Counted from the first letter of the stretch, positions 43,650-52,969 are shown. The stretch is DNA of 64,000 bases from Clostridium sp. 1001271B_151109_B4 (GCF_015670405.1 NZ_JADPBQ010000010.1:1-64000), one strand, 5' to 3'. A program made the numbers and translations. Notes: generated by a model not told the origin, from the sequence alone.

Positions 43650-44942
43650 CTAAACTTCAAGCTCTAAAAGTTCCTCATAACTTTGTCTTTTAGATACAAG
43701 TCTTGCAACACCATCTTTAATAAATACCACTGGTGCTTTAGGATTTTTATTATAATTGCTAGACATTGAAAATCCATATGCTCCTGTTGAAAATACAGCT
43801 AATATATCTCCTATCTCTGGCTTTTGTATACAAATATCTTCAATAAATATATCTCCTGACTCACAGCATTTCCCCGCTATTGCAACTCTAGTATTAACTT
43901 TTTCATCAATTTTATTAGCTATAGCCATTTCATACTTAGCTCCATATAATGCAGGTCTTATATTATCAGTCATTCCTCCATCTACAGAAACATAAGTCCT
44001 AACACCTTCAATATTTTTAATTGCACCAATTGTATAAAGTGTTGTACCTGAATTTCCAACGATTGACCTTCCTGGTTCTATAGTTAATATTGGTCTTTCC
44101 ATATTTAATTTTGAACAAACTTCATCAACTTTATTTAATATTACCTCACAGTACTCCTTTGGTTCTCTTGGTTTATCTTCATCAGTATAATGTATACCGA
44201 ATCCACCACCTAAATCTAATTCAGGTATTGTATGTCCTGTTTGGTCCTTAATTTCTTTCATAAAATTCATCATTACTTCAACAGCATCTTTATAAGGTTC
44301 TGTTTCGAAAATTTGAGATCCTATATGGCAATGTAAACCCCTTAAATTTAGATTTTCACAATCTAAAGCAATTTTTACTGCATTCATAATAGTTTCTCCA
44401 ACAGGTGCAAATCCAAACTTTGAATCTATTTGTCCTGTTTTGATATAATCATGTGTGTGAGCTTCTATTCCTGGTGTTAATCTTAAATAAATATCTTGTT
44501 TTACATTGTTTTTTCCAGCTTCTTCATTTAGCATTTTCATTTCATCTAAATTATCTACCACGAATCTTCCAACGCCAAGTTTAACCCCTAATTCAATTTC
44601 ACCTTTGCTTTTGTTATTTCCATGAAAATATACTTTATTTAAAGGGAATCCAGCCTTATATGCTGTAAATAATTCTCCTCCTGATACTACATCTAAATAA
44701 AGACCCTGCTCATTTACAAGCTTACACATTGCCTTTGTTAAAAAAGCCTTTCCTGCGTAGGCAACTCTATTATTATTTTCTTTACACTTAAAATTATCAT
44801 AATAACTTTTACATGTGCTAATTAATAAATTTTCATCCATTACGTATAGTGGTGATCCAAATTCTTTAACTAAATCACTACAACTAATCCCCCCTATACA
44901 CAATTCATTACTTTTAATTTCCATTGCCCCAAATAATTTCAT
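43650..44942 (-). CDS. lysA: Diaminopimelate decarboxylase
   Basis: Catalyses the last step of lysine synthesis, decarboxylation of meso-diaminopimelate, using PLP. It is a 430-residue alanine racemase-fold III protein. The PLP lysine is Lys65 in AYAGKAF, and family motifs HGNNKS, LHCHIGSQI, LDLGGGFGI, EPGRSIVG and CCESGDIF are all present. GGAGGTATAACA precedes the ATG. A complete lysine riboswitch and terminator lie between its start and 45326, so transcription should stop when lysine is plentiful. It is the only lysine pathway gene in the window. Confidence 0.97.
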   Translation of the reverse strand: MKLFGAMEIKSNELCIGGISCSDLVKEFGSPLYVMDENLLISTCKSYYDNFKCKENNNRVAYAGKAFLTKAMCKLVNEQGLYLDVVSGGELFTAYKAGFPLNKVYFHGNNKSKGEIELGVKLGVGRFVVDNLDEMKMLNEEAGKNNVKQDIYLRLTPGIEAHTHDYIKTGQIDSKFGFAPVGETIMNAVKIALDCENLNLRGLHCHIGSQIFETEPYKDAVEVMMNFMKEIKDQTGHTIPELDLGGGFGIHYTDEDKPREPKEYCEVILNKVDEVCSKLNMERPILTIEPGRSIVGNSGTTLYTIGAIKNIEGVRTYVSVDGGMTDNIRPALYGAKYEMAIANKIDEKVNTRVAIAGKCCESGDIFIEDICIQKPEIGDILAVFSTGAYGFSMSSNYNKNPKAPVVFIKDGVARLVSKRQSYEELLELEV

Positions 44943-45065
44943 TGTTATACCTCCAAAATATTATTAATTAGGAGTTAGATAGTATAGACGTCATTAATAG
45001 GTTATTCACTAAAACTACTTTTGTTATCCATATTCACAAACTACCAATTTATAAAAAATAATAAT

Positions 45066-45103
45066 AAAAACTACCCCTATAGAAAACCTATTGAGGTAGT
45101 TTA
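45066..45103 (-). terminator. Riboswitch terminator upstream of lysA
   Basis: AACTACCTCAATAGG pairs with CTATAGGGGTAGTT, followed by TTTATTATT on the minus strand. It lies between the lysine aptamer and lysA. Confidence 0.85.
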
Positions 45104-45159
45104 CTTATTAAAATGCAATTTTTATTCAAAAAATAAGTTCAATCATACAATTGAATAAT

Positions 45160-45326
45160 TGCACCTTTTTAGCACTCCACTTTCGTGACAGTTATACATA
45201 TATTATATGCATACCCAGAAATAACTTTTTACATAAGATATCCCTTCGGCCATCATACCTTTCATAAATTATCTTAGCCCGTCAGCTCCAATTTACTACT
45301 CTTTATAAACAGCACCTCTAACATAG
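45160..45326 (-). ncRNA. Lysine riboswitch (L box) of lysA
   Basis: Landmarks on the minus strand run in order: TTAGAGGTGCTG, AAGAGTAGT, GAAAGGTATGATGGCCGAAG, CTGGGTATGC, then AACTGTCACGAAAGTGGAGT and GCTAA closing P1 with TTAG. The expression platform is the terminator at 45066-45103. Its position directly upstream of lysA confirms the identity. Confidence 0.92.
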
Positions 45327-45490
45327 GTATTCTATTAAATTTTAACACTTAAATTTTCTCTTAATAATTAAACTCACTTTTCTCTCTTATTCTGAAAAGT
45401 TTCGTTCATATATCATATGTACATCGTTATTAATATGATACCATATTAATTTAATTATTCAACCATATTTTATTTTTTATTCCATTTTAA

Positions 45491-46165
45491 CTATTTGCTT
45501 CTATATTTATCCATAAGATTACTCATAGTATCACCATTTGATGGAGGTGTATAAGTTATCGCATTGGCTCCTGCTTCTATTGTTTTTCTTATTGTCTCTT
45601 CGTTTGGTCCTCCTGTAGCTATAACAGGAAAATCTGGGAACTCGTCCTTTATCTTTTTAACTATCTCTGGAGTGTTTTTTCCACCCGAAACATTTAATAT
45701 AGTTGCACCTGCTTCTATTCTTTCTCTTATATTCTCATGAATAGATACAACAGTTACTATTAATGGTATATCTATAGTTTCTTTAATTCTTGAAACAACC
45801 TCATTTGATGTAGGTGAGTTAACAACTACTCCCATTGCCCCTTTAAACTCAGCATCTAATGCTAAATTAACAACTCTTTTACCTTGAGTTATTCCTCCTC
45901 CAACTCCACAAAAAACTGGAACATCCGCAGCCATTACTAAAGCTGATGTTATTAACGGTTGAGGAGTAAATGGATATACAGCTATAATAGCATCTGCATT
46001 TGTATTCCTAATAATTGCAACATCAGTTGTAAATAATAAAGATTTTATTCTTTTACCAAATATTTTTATCCCTGAACAATCTCTTATACATGAAGGCACT
46101 TCAATAACATGACTTCTTAATATACCTTTTATCTCAGGTACAGTTTTATGCTTTTTAATCTCCAT
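45491..46165 (-). CDS. Phosphate-binding TIM-barrel protein of unknown function
   Basis: A 224-residue protein with repeating beta-alpha units. The C-terminal phosphate-binding loops look like VIATGGPNEETIRKTIEAGA and AITYTPPSNGD, resembling enzymes such as NanE, ThiE or HisA-type barrels. VFCGVGGGITQGKRVVNLAL lies mid-chain. I do not recognise a specific activity. AGGAGTG precedes the ATG. It is upstream of the lysA riboswitch on the same strand, but the spacing (over 160 bp to the aptamer) argues for separate transcription. Confidence 0.6.
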   Translation of the reverse strand: MEIKKHKTVPEIKGILRSHVIEVPSCIRDCSGIKIFGKRIKSLLFTTDVAIIRNTNADAIIAVYPFTPQPLITSALVMAADVPVFCGVGGGITQGKRVVNLALDAEFKGAMGVVVNSPTSNEVVSRIKETIDIPLIVTVVSIHENIRERIEAGATILNVSGGKNTPEIVKKIKDEFPDFPVIATGGPNEETIRKTIEAGANAITYTPPSNGDTMSNLMDKYRSK

Positions 46166-46596
46166 CTTAACACTCCTATTACTAATTTTATAAATATAAT
46201 TATACTAGTTTAATTCAAGATTTAAAGAACTTTAAAAGAACTTTAAAAGAAATTGAATCAAAAGTTAACACTTTATATAAAAAACAAAAAAATTGATAAA
46301 ATATTAATAAATATGCAATATAGAGTTTTATATTAGAAGTAACTTCTTCTCCTAACGTCAAATGCTTACATTGTATTTAATTTCTATTTCACATAATATT
46401 GTTATGAAAAACATTAAATACAAAAACAATAGTGTATGATTCATTAATTATTAATATATCCTAATTAATATGCCCTAAATAAACCAATTAATTTACCTAA
46501 AATGACGCAGTCTTCAACTTATACACATCCCATTTTTTTAAAGAAACTCCTCAAAAGTTTAATCCTTAACTTGTCACTTACTTCCCTTGTCTCTTA
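46166..46596. other. Gene-free spacer between sfsA and the TIM-barrel gene
   Basis: Contains a short tandem ACTTTAAAAGA repeat (about 46228-46250) and a possible minus-strand promoter with TATAAT near 46200. There is no ORF with a ribosome binding site and no clear terminator for sfsA. Confidence 0.35.
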
Positions 46597-47289
46597 CTAA
46601 AGTATTATTTGAACTGGTTCATTTATCTCAATTCCATCTTCAGTAACTATGCAATTATATGCAAAAATATCTACACCATTTTCTTTTGCGAATCTAAGCG
46701 CCTTACCAAACTCTTCATCCCTTTCATCATTTGGTGAGAACTTATCAACATCTTTTAATTGAATTAAAAACATTGCTCCAGCGCCATATCCTTGCTTTTT
46801 AGCTTCTACTAATTCTAATAAATGCTTTGCCCCTCTTTCTGTTGGAGCATCTGGAAATCTTGCATATCCTTTATCTTCTAAAGTTACTCCCTTTACTTCT
46901 AAAAAATATTCTTTCCCTTGCTCATTTGAAATTTTAAAATCAAACCTACTTTTTCCAAATGTTTTTTCCCTTAAAATTTTAGTATATTGACTAAGTTCTT
47001 TTACCTTACCATTTTTTAATGCTTCTTCAACCACTTTATTTGGTATTTGTGAATCTATACTTATTAATTTATCTTCCTTATATACTGCCATTAAATCATA
47101 GGGGGTCTTCCTAGTGGGATTTGATTCTTCTCTTAAGAAAACGTTGCATCCTGGTATAAGAAGTTCTCTACATCTTCCTGTATTCGGTACATGTACAGTA
47201 AGTTCCTCTCCATTTAATCTAACTATTGCATTAAACCTATTTGGTCTACTTATAAATTCTGCTGTTACTATTTTTTTATTATATTTCAT
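46597..47289 (-). CDS. sfsA: DNA/RNA nuclease SfsA
   Basis: A 230-residue SfsA-family protein. It has an N-terminal OB-like part (PNRFNAIVRLNGEELTVHVP, then NTGRCRELL) and a nuclease-like core with FDFKISNEQGKEYFLEVKGV and FPDAPTERGAKHLLELVEAK. The E-x-K pair resembles PD-(D/E)XK nucleases. SfsA was first described as a sugar fermentation stimulation factor; nuclease activity is a later assignment. GAGGAGAAAAC precedes the ATG. A DnaA-box cluster starts 77 bp upstream of its start. Confidence 0.93.
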   Translation of the reverse strand: MKYNKKIVTAEFISRPNRFNAIVRLNGEELTVHVPNTGRCRELLIPGCNVFLREESNPTRKTPYDLMAVYKEDKLISIDSQIPNKVVEEALKNGKVKELSQYTKILREKTFGKSRFDFKISNEQGKEYFLEVKGVTLEDKGYARFPDAPTERGAKHLLELVEAKKQGYGAGAMFLIQLKDVDKFSPNDERDEEFGKALRFAKENGVDIFAYNCIVTEDGIEINEPVQIIL

Positions 47290-47365
47290 GTTTTCTCCTC
47301 AAATTCTCACAAATTATGTCTTTTTTCTGTTATTATTTAAGATTTATTATATCTCTTAATAATAG

Positions 47366-47639
47366 TTATCCACAACCTATAATTATATATTCATTTGTTT
47401 TTATACGAATAATTACTTAAATATCGAGTTATCCACAGTTTTTGTCCACAAATCTGTTGATATTGTTGATAACTTTTTAAAAGAATGCTTGTTCGATTTT
47501 TTTTATTCTACAAACTGCTTGTTTTTTTTACATTACCCCCTATATAGTTATTTATTTTTGTAGTACCCTAATATATTGTGTCAATACTTCAGAAAAAGTT
47601 TTCAACAAATTTTAATACTTATCCACATTTTGTGGATAA
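47366..47639. promoter_or_regulatory. DnaA-box cluster 2
   Basis: Exact TTATCCACA boxes lie at 47366-47374, 47429-47437 and 47619-47627 on the + strand and 47631-47639 on the minus strand. Variants are TTGTCCACA (47442-47450) and TTATCAACA (47464-47472, minus). The motif TGTTGATATTGTT at 47455-47467 also occurs in cluster 1. A very AT-rich stretch separates the two groups. With no dnaA, dnaN or rpmH nearby, I read it as a DnaA-binding regulatory or titration locus rather than oriC. Confidence 0.65.
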
Positions 47640-47711
47640 CTTTTTTTCTTATATACTATTCGTAATCTACATATTAATCATTTTTAACATATCAATTGTT
47701 TATATACGTAT

Positions 47712-47763
47712 AAAATAAGCTGTAGATTGCATTAAAATATCTCTACATAATACAATCTACAGC
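47712..47763 (-). terminator. Terminator of the 58-residue membrane protein gene
   Basis: AGCTGTAGATTG and CAATCTACAGCT form a perfect 12-bp stem, followed by TATTTTAT on the minus strand. Confidence 0.75.
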
Positions 47764-47773
47764 TTTAATTGAA

Positions 47774-47950
47774 TTAAATCATTTTCTTTTCCTTAAATAA
47801 TGTAGCTAAATATTGAATAATAAATATTGCTGGTCCTAAAATTATAGTAATTATTGGCCAAATAATATGACTTTGAGATTTTTCTTTAGCTAACTTATAT
47901 GAACAATATACCGCAGCTATTAATAATGCATATGAAAATATGTATGACAT
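47774..47950 (-). CDS. Small two-helix membrane protein (58 aa)
   Basis: Not recognised. ATG at 47948-47950 follows AGGGGGAAGG. The 58 residues start MSYIFSYALLIAAVYCSYKL (first helix) and include IIWPIITIILGPAIFIIQYL (second helix), ending in a basic tail KEKKMI. The short charged linker KEKSQS between helices suggests both termini on the same side. It has its own terminator and lies between the DnaA-box cluster and the PTS gene. It is probably a small integral membrane protein; no function can be assigned. Confidence 0.6.
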   Translation of the reverse strand: MSYIFSYALLIAAVYCSYKLAKEKSQSHIIWPIITIILGPAIFIIQYLATLFKEKKMI

Positions 47951-48156
47951 TCTGCCTTCCCCCTACTGTTTAATAATTATTATTTTACAAAAAAAATATC
48001 TAACCCTCAATGTATTTTTCTATAAAAATATTAAATATCCTAAAAATACAAATCCTAATTGCTTAGTATCCGCTGTTGCATTTTATTCTTTTATTATTTA
48101 TATTTATTGTCTAATACAACTTTTTATTTTTTTTAAAATTTTTTCTAAAAAAATTC

Positions 48157-48185
48157 TTTACAGTCGTTTTTCACTATGATATTAT
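48157..48185 (+). promoter_or_regulatory. Promoter of the PTS IICB gene
   Basis: TTTACA (48157-48162) is 17 bp from TATATT (48180-48185), about 25 bp upstream of the RAT site. Confidence 0.6.
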
Positions 48186-48207
48186 TACTAATGTAATCGA
48201 ATAACGA

Positions 48208-48238
48208 GCGTGTTACTGGTAATGCAGGCAAGGCTTAA
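48208..48238 (+). promoter_or_regulatory. Ribonucleic antiterminator (RAT) site
   Basis: GTGTTACTGGTAATGCAGGC with AAGGC following matches the LicT/SacY/GlcT-type antiterminator hairpin. Its 3' half overlaps the terminator, so binding of a BglG-family protein would let transcription through. No antiterminator gene is in the window. Confidence 0.85.
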
Positions 48239-48321
48239 GTATGTATAAATTATTATTTTATCTCAAATAATACTTATGGGATAATTATATAATTTGTAGA
48301 TATTTGGGCCTTTTTTTATTG
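48231..48321 (+). terminator. RAT-coupled leader terminator
   Basis: AAGGC with TAAGTAT on the 5' side can pair with ATACTTA and GGGCCTT, followed by seven T (48313-48319). It competes with the RAT hairpin and lies about 85 bp before the PTS start. Confidence 0.7.
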
Positions 48322-48405
48322 TCTGATTACAGCATTACATTAAGTCCCATGCTATTATATTTAACTTATTAATAAAAAACTATAGATTTTAGGAGGAATA
48401 ATAAA

Positions 48406-50085
48406 ATGATGCAATTTCTACAAAGAATTGGTAAAGCTATAATGCTTCCAATTGCAGCTCTTCCAATTGCAGGTATCTTACTTGGTATAGGTGGTGCTTT
48501 CTTAGGTATAGCAACTTTACAAGATGCTCCTGCAATATACAAAGGATTAATTGCTTTTGTTAATATTCCAGCAGTTACTGCTATATTAACAGTTATGCAA
48601 GATATAGGTAACATTGTTTTTGGTAACTTACCAATATTATTTGCTGTTGGTGTTGCTGTTGGTTTAGCTAAAAAAGATAAAGGTACTGCTGCTTTAGCTG
48701 CTGTATTTGGTTTCTTAGTAATGAACCAAGTTATATCTACACTTTTAGCTTTAGGTGTTACTCAATTAGGTGTTGTTACTGCTGATTCAGTTGGTAACTA
48801 TGGTACTTATGTTACTACTAATGTTGGTATATTCACATTAAACATGTCAGTATTCGGTGGTGTAATTACTGGTTTAGTTACTGCTTTATTACACAATAAA
48901 TTCCATACAATTCAATTACCAGCTATTATAGGATTCTTCTCAGGATCAAGATTCGTTCCTATAGTTACTGCTGTTACTATGGCATTTGTTGGTGCAATAT
49001 TAGCATTCGTTTGGCCAGTTGTTCAAGATGGTATCAGTGTATTATCTACATTAGTTAAAAATGCTGGTGTAATCGGAACATTCTTCTATGGATTAATAGA
49101 AAGAGCTTTAATACCATTTGGATTACATCACGTGTTCTATACTCCATTCTGGTATAGTTCATTAGTTGAAGGTAACGTTCTAGTTAACGGATCAATCCAA
49201 ACTGTTGCTGGTGCAAATACAGCATACTTCGTACAATTATCAAGTATGTCAAGCTTAGTTGGTGCTTCTGCTTCAACAATGAGTGAGGTTATAAGTGGAA
49301 CAACTAGATTCATGGCTGGTAAATTCCCATTCATGATGTTCGGTCTTCCTGGTGCTGCACTTGCTATGTACAAAGCTGCTAAGCCAAACAAAAAGAAAAT
49401 TGTTGGTTCATTATTAGCTACAGCTGCTTTAACATCATTCTTAACTGGTATTACTGAACCATTAGAATTTACATTCTTATTCGTTGCTCCAGCATTATAT
49501 GTTGTACACTGTGTATTCGCTGGATTATCATTCATGTTAATGGATTTACTAAACGTATTTATAGGTATGACATTCTCTGGTGGTGTAATTGACTACTCAT
49601 TATTTGGTTTACTTCCAGCTGGTGCTGGTGTTCCAACTAATTGGTACTGGGTACTTGTTGTTGGTGTTGTATATGCTGTACTTTACTACTTCGTATTCTA
49701 CTTCTTAATTACTAAGTTAAACTTAAAAACTCCAGGTAGAGAAGATGATAACGAAGAAACTAAATTATTCACAAAAGCTGATTACCAAAAAGAAAAAGGT
49801 AATGGTGCTGCTGCTGCTCCTGCAAAAACTTCTGCTAAAGGTGAAATAGCTGAAAAAGCTCCTCTAGTATTAGAAGCTTTAGGTGGAGAAGCAAACATAG
49901 TATCTGTTGATGCTTGTATTACAAGATTAAGAGTTGAAGTTAAAGATAAAGCAAATGTTGATAAGGATCAATTAAAATCTCTTGGAGCTGCTGGTGTTGT
50001 TGAAGTTGGAAACGGAATTCAAGCAATATTCGGTGCAAAAGCTGATGCTTATAAAAATGCTATTAACGAAATTCTAGGAGAATAA
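48406..50085 (+). CDS. ptsG: PTS glucose/GlcNAc-type IICB permease
   Basis: A 559-residue fused IIC-IIB protein. The IIC part has about ten helices, with LPIAALPIAGILLGIGGAF and the sugar-site stretches FYGLIERALIPFGLHHVFYT and LTGITEPLEFTFLFVAP. A Gly/Ala-rich linker leads to IIB, whose phospho-cysteine is in VDACITRLRVEV. There is no IIA domain, so a separate IIA-Glc is needed. AGGAGG precedes the ATG. Codon use is clearly skewed to frequent codons, as expected for a highly expressed gene. The RAT/terminator leader implies GlcT-like antitermination, which favours glucose, but N-acetylglucosamine (NagE) cannot be excluded. Confidence 0.88.
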   Translation: MMQFLQRIGKAIMLPIAALPIAGILLGIGGAFLGIATLQDAPAIYKGLIAFVNIPAVTAILTVMQDIGNIVFGNLPILFAVGVAVGLAKKDKGTAALAAVFGFLVMNQVISTLLALGVTQLGVVTADSVGNYGTYVTTNVGIFTLNMSVFGGVITGLVTALLHNKFHTIQLPAIIGFFSGSRFVPIVTAVTMAFVGAILAFVWPVVQDGISVLSTLVKNAGVIGTFFYGLIERALIPFGLHHVFYTPFWYSSLVEGNVLVNGSIQTVAGANTAYFVQLSSMSSLVGASASTMSEVISGTTRFMAGKFPFMMFGLPGAALAMYKAAKPNKKKIVGSLLATAALTSFLTGITEPLEFTFLFVAPALYVVHCVFAGLSFMLMDLLNVFIGMTFSGGVIDYSLFGLLPAGAGVPTNWYWVLVVGVVYAVLYYFVFYFLITKLNLKTPGREDDNEETKLFTKADYQKEKGNGAAAAPAKTSAKGEIAEKAPLVLEALGGEANIVSVDACITRLRVEVKDKANVDKDQLKSLGAAGVVEVGNGIQAIFGAKADAYKNAINEILGE

Positions 50086-50128
50086 TATTAAATATCAATA
50101 ATTTAAGTGTGTTTTAAAATATTCGGAT

Positions 50129-50158
50129 TAAAAAAAGTGGCGAAAGCCACTTTTTTTT
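50129..50158. terminator. Bidirectional terminator between ptsG and cfa
   Basis: AAAAAAGTGGC-GAAA-GCCACTTTTTTTT, a tetraloop hairpin with U-runs on both strands that serves both convergent genes. Confidence 0.92.
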
Positions 50159-51335
50159 ATTTATAAATATAATCTCTAGTCATTGGCAATTCGTTGTTAA
50201 CACCTTTTACAAATAATATTTGGTGTAAATCTATTATTCCATTATTAAATACAGCTGCACATGCATATAAGTACATTCTCCACATTCTAATAAATTCATC
50301 ATCAAACATCGTCTTAATTTTATCTATATTATCATCAAAGTTTTTAGCCCACATTAATAATGTCTTTTTATAATGTAATCTTAAACTTTCAACATCTATT
50401 GTATGGTATTTATAATCACCTGATATATTTATAATTTCTCTAAAACTCGGTAGAACTCCACCCGGGAATATATACTTTTTAATCCATGCATCTCCCTCTG
50501 ACTCTTGAATACCACTTATATAATGTAATAGGAACACGCCGCCTTTCTTTAATACAGAATCTACATTTTTAAAGAATAAATCATAATTAGGTCTTCCAAC
50601 ATGCTCTAACATTCCCACACTAACTACTCTATCAAATGAAAGATTACTTTTTGATAACTCTCTATAATCCATTATCTTTACATCTATATAATCTTGAAGA
50701 TTTTCCTTCTCTATTCTTTCTTTAAATGCCTTGTATTGTTCTTCACTTAAAGTAATTCCCAATCCTTTTATCTTATAAAGTTTAGCTGCTTCAATTAATA
50801 ATCCGCCCCAGCCACAACCTATATCAAGTAATGATAATCCTTCTGATAAGTTTAACTTCTTTAATATATGATGGATTTTGTTCATTTGAGCATCATGTAA
50901 AGTATCATCGCATTTATTAAAATACGCACAAGAATAGCTTAATGTATCATCTAACCATATCTTATAAAAATCATTTCCTATATCGTAATGAGATGTAACT
51001 TCTTCTTTTTGTTTTTTCATAGAAGTTGATCCACCAAATATCTTTGTTAATGCTCCAAAGTTAGTTGAAAATTCATCTATACATTTAAGTAATTCATCAA
51101 ATACAGTAAATAAGTCCCCTTCTACTTCTATATCGCCCTTCATGTAGGCTTCACCAAATGCTAATGTAGTGCTTGTTAATATATCCTTCTTTTTTAATGG
51201 TTTATGAAGTATAATCTTAAACTTTGGATTATCTTCGCCTACTTTAACTTCATCTCCATCCCAAAATTCTACATTGAAAGAAACACCTTTAAATTTACCT
51301 AAAAATGTTTTTAAAAAACTTTTTTCTAAATCCAT
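50157..51335 (-). CDS. cfa: Cyclopropane-fatty-acyl-phospholipid synthase
   Basis: A 392-residue SAM-dependent enzyme that adds a methylene group across double bonds of membrane lipid chains. The SAM-binding motif is LLDIGCGWGGLLIEAA (about 168-183). Upstream, VTSHYDIGNDFYKIWLDDTL is the family block before the catalytic core, and VSVGMLEHVGRPNYDLFF contains the conserved glutamate. AATAGGAG precedes the ATG. A radical SAM gene lies 222 bp upstream on the same strand, with a very long hairpin in between. Confidence 0.95.
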   Translation of the reverse strand: MDLEKSFLKTFLGKFKGVSFNVEFWDGDEVKVGEDNPKFKIILHKPLKKKDILTSTTLAFGEAYMKGDIEVEGDLFTVFDELLKCIDEFSTNFGALTKIFGGSTSMKKQKEEVTSHYDIGNDFYKIWLDDTLSYSCAYFNKCDDTLHDAQMNKIHHILKKLNLSEGLSLLDIGCGWGGLLIEAAKLYKIKGLGITLSEEQYKAFKERIEKENLQDYIDVKIMDYRELSKSNLSFDRVVSVGMLEHVGRPNYDLFFKNVDSVLKKGGVFLLHYISGIQESEGDAWIKKYIFPGGVLPSFREIINISGDYKYHTIDVESLRLHYKKTLLMWAKNFDDNIDKIKTMFDDEFIRMWRMYLYACAAVFNNGIIDLHQILFVKGVNNELPMTRDYIYK

Positions 51336-51388
51336 AAGTAACTCCTATTCTATTTATTCTATTTATTTTATTTAATATAGATAAGACC

Positions 51389-51447
51389 TTGCTGTTAATA
51401 CTTTTTTATTAGGGCGCTATTGATAATAAAAAAACTATTAACAGCAA
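51389..51447. repeat. Long hairpin between radical SAM gene and cfa
   Basis: TTGCTGTTAATA and TATTAACAGCAA, with inner TTTTTTATTA/TAATAAAAAA, form a stem of over 20 bp. It stands just upstream of cfa on the minus strand. It could attenuate transcription into cfa or act as a mobile-element relic. Confidence 0.55.
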
Positions 51448-51513
51448 AGAATTTGAATCTAAAACCGACTCATATTTAAATTATTCCAAAACAGATAAAT
51501 TTTATTCAAAAAG

Positions 51514-51540
51514 TTAAGCAGTAAGTTGACTTACTGCTTG
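51514..51540 (-). terminator. Terminator of the radical SAM gene
   Basis: AAGCAGTAAG and CTTACTGCTT form a perfect 10-bp stem with a 4-nt loop, followed on the minus strand by AACTTTTTG. Confidence 0.7.
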
Positions 51541-51557
51541 TTTAAACTAATTTTTAA

Positions 51558-52952
51558 TTAGACATTCATCATTTTCTTTTTTTCTTTCTCTTCCTTATTC
51601 TTTTGTTTCTTTTCCATATTTTCTTCCCATAATGGTTCTGCTCTCTTAGCCCATGTTAATCCATAATCTATAGTCTTTTTACATAAATCATCTACATTTT
51701 CTGGATCTATAAATTCAGTAGATTTAGCACCTGAATTTTTAACCATCTCTGCTATCTTAGGTGCATTATCTAATATTGGACATGGTCTAAATTGATTTTG
51801 GTTGAAAGGTTGATTTTTTTGATATTCCATAAATAATGGTTGACCTAAAGCTTCAATTAAAGATACATCTTTTATATTTGCATTTGAATAATGGCAGAAT
51901 ACACAAGGCTCTACATCACCATTTGCATTTATATGACAGTATCTTCTTCCACCTGCAACACATCCTCCAACATATTCTGCATCATGCCAAAAATCCATAT
52001 TGAATATAGCTTTAGTATTACGCCAACCCCTTATAGTTCTATATAACTTTTCTCTTTGATCTGGATTTGCCATTAATGATGTATCTGTTTTACATCCTAT
52101 TGGCATAAATGTGAAATACCAAGAGAAATATGCTCCTTTATCTATCATTAAATCAATAAATTCTTCTGAAAGGACACTATCGCAATTTGCTGTTGTAAAA
52201 CAAGTTGAGAATCCAAATGGAATTCTATTAGCTTTCATAAGATCCATGGCTCTCATTATATCCTTCCAAGATCCATCTCCTCTTCTTCCATCTGTAGCAT
52301 CATCAAATCCTTCAACACTAATTGTCGGTACTAAGTTACCAACTTCAATTAAATCATCACAGAATTTTTGATCTATTAATGTACCATTTGTAAAGAACAT
52401 AAATACACAATCATTATGTTTTTTAGCAAGCTTTAATATATCATTCTTTCTTACTAATGGCTCTCCTCCAGTCATTATATAGAAGTATATACCTAGCTCT
52501 TTACCTTCTGTAAATAACTTGTCTAGTTGTTCATAGCTTAAATTTAAAGCCTTATTATAATCCGCTGCCCAACATCCTATACAATGTTTATTGCAAGCTG
52601 TAGTTGGATCTACTAATATTGTAAATGGTATTTCATGACCATACTTATCTTTATTTCTTTGTATTTCAGCCCAACCTCTAATAGCTGCATTTAATAGGAA
52701 ATTAGTAAATACTGTTTGAACTATGTTTGGATTTACATTATTGATTATGTTACACATTAGTTTAGTCCAGTTATTTTCTGGATCCTTTAAATATCCTTCA
52801 ATCATGTCATATTGCTCAACATATATTTTTTCTGTATCAAATCTTCTAATCCATTCCATTATTTTAGGTAAATTCTTTTCTGGATCTTTCTTTAAATACC
52901 CTAAAACTTGTTTTAATGCAAATTGTTGAATTTTATATTTTGGACTTAACAT
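51558..52952 (-). CDS. Radical SAM/SPASM-type protein
   Basis: A 464-residue radical SAM enzyme. The cluster motif is CNKHCIGC (CX3CX2C, about 119-126), preceded by TILVDPTTA. MTGGEPLVRK is the SAM-binding turn. Further cysteines (GGCVAGGRRYCHINANGDVE, PCVFCHY) suggest a SPASM-like auxiliary cluster. An N-terminal helical extension of about 100 residues and a Lys/Glu-rich C-terminal tail are present. AAGGGGAG precedes the ATG. Its position upstream of cfa suggests a lipid-related reaction, but no substrate can be read from the sequence. Confidence 0.8.
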   Translation of the reverse strand: MLSPKYKIQQFALKQVLGYLKKDPEKNLPKIMEWIRRFDTEKIYVEQYDMIEGYLKDPENNWTKLMCNIINNVNPNIVQTVFTNFLLNAAIRGWAEIQRNKDKYGHEIPFTILVDPTTACNKHCIGCWAADYNKALNLSYEQLDKLFTEGKELGIYFYIMTGGEPLVRKNDILKLAKKHNDCVFMFFTNGTLIDQKFCDDLIEVGNLVPTISVEGFDDATDGRRGDGSWKDIMRAMDLMKANRIPFGFSTCFTTANCDSVLSEEFIDLMIDKGAYFSWYFTFMPIGCKTDTSLMANPDQREKLYRTIRGWRNTKAIFNMDFWHDAEYVGGCVAGGRRYCHINANGDVEPCVFCHYSNANIKDVSLIEALGQPLFMEYQKNQPFNQNQFRPCPILDNAPKIAEMVKNSGAKSTEFIDPENVDDLCKKTIDYGLTWAKRAEPLWEENMEKKQKNKEEKEKKKMMNV

Positions 52953-52969
52953 TTAAATATCTCTCCCCT

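Noticed and set aside
47366-47639. Chromosomal replication origin
   Set aside because: The boxes fit, but dnaA, dnaN, rpmH, gidA/B or parA genes, which usually flank clostridial oriC, are absent; neighbours are sfsA and a PTS gene.
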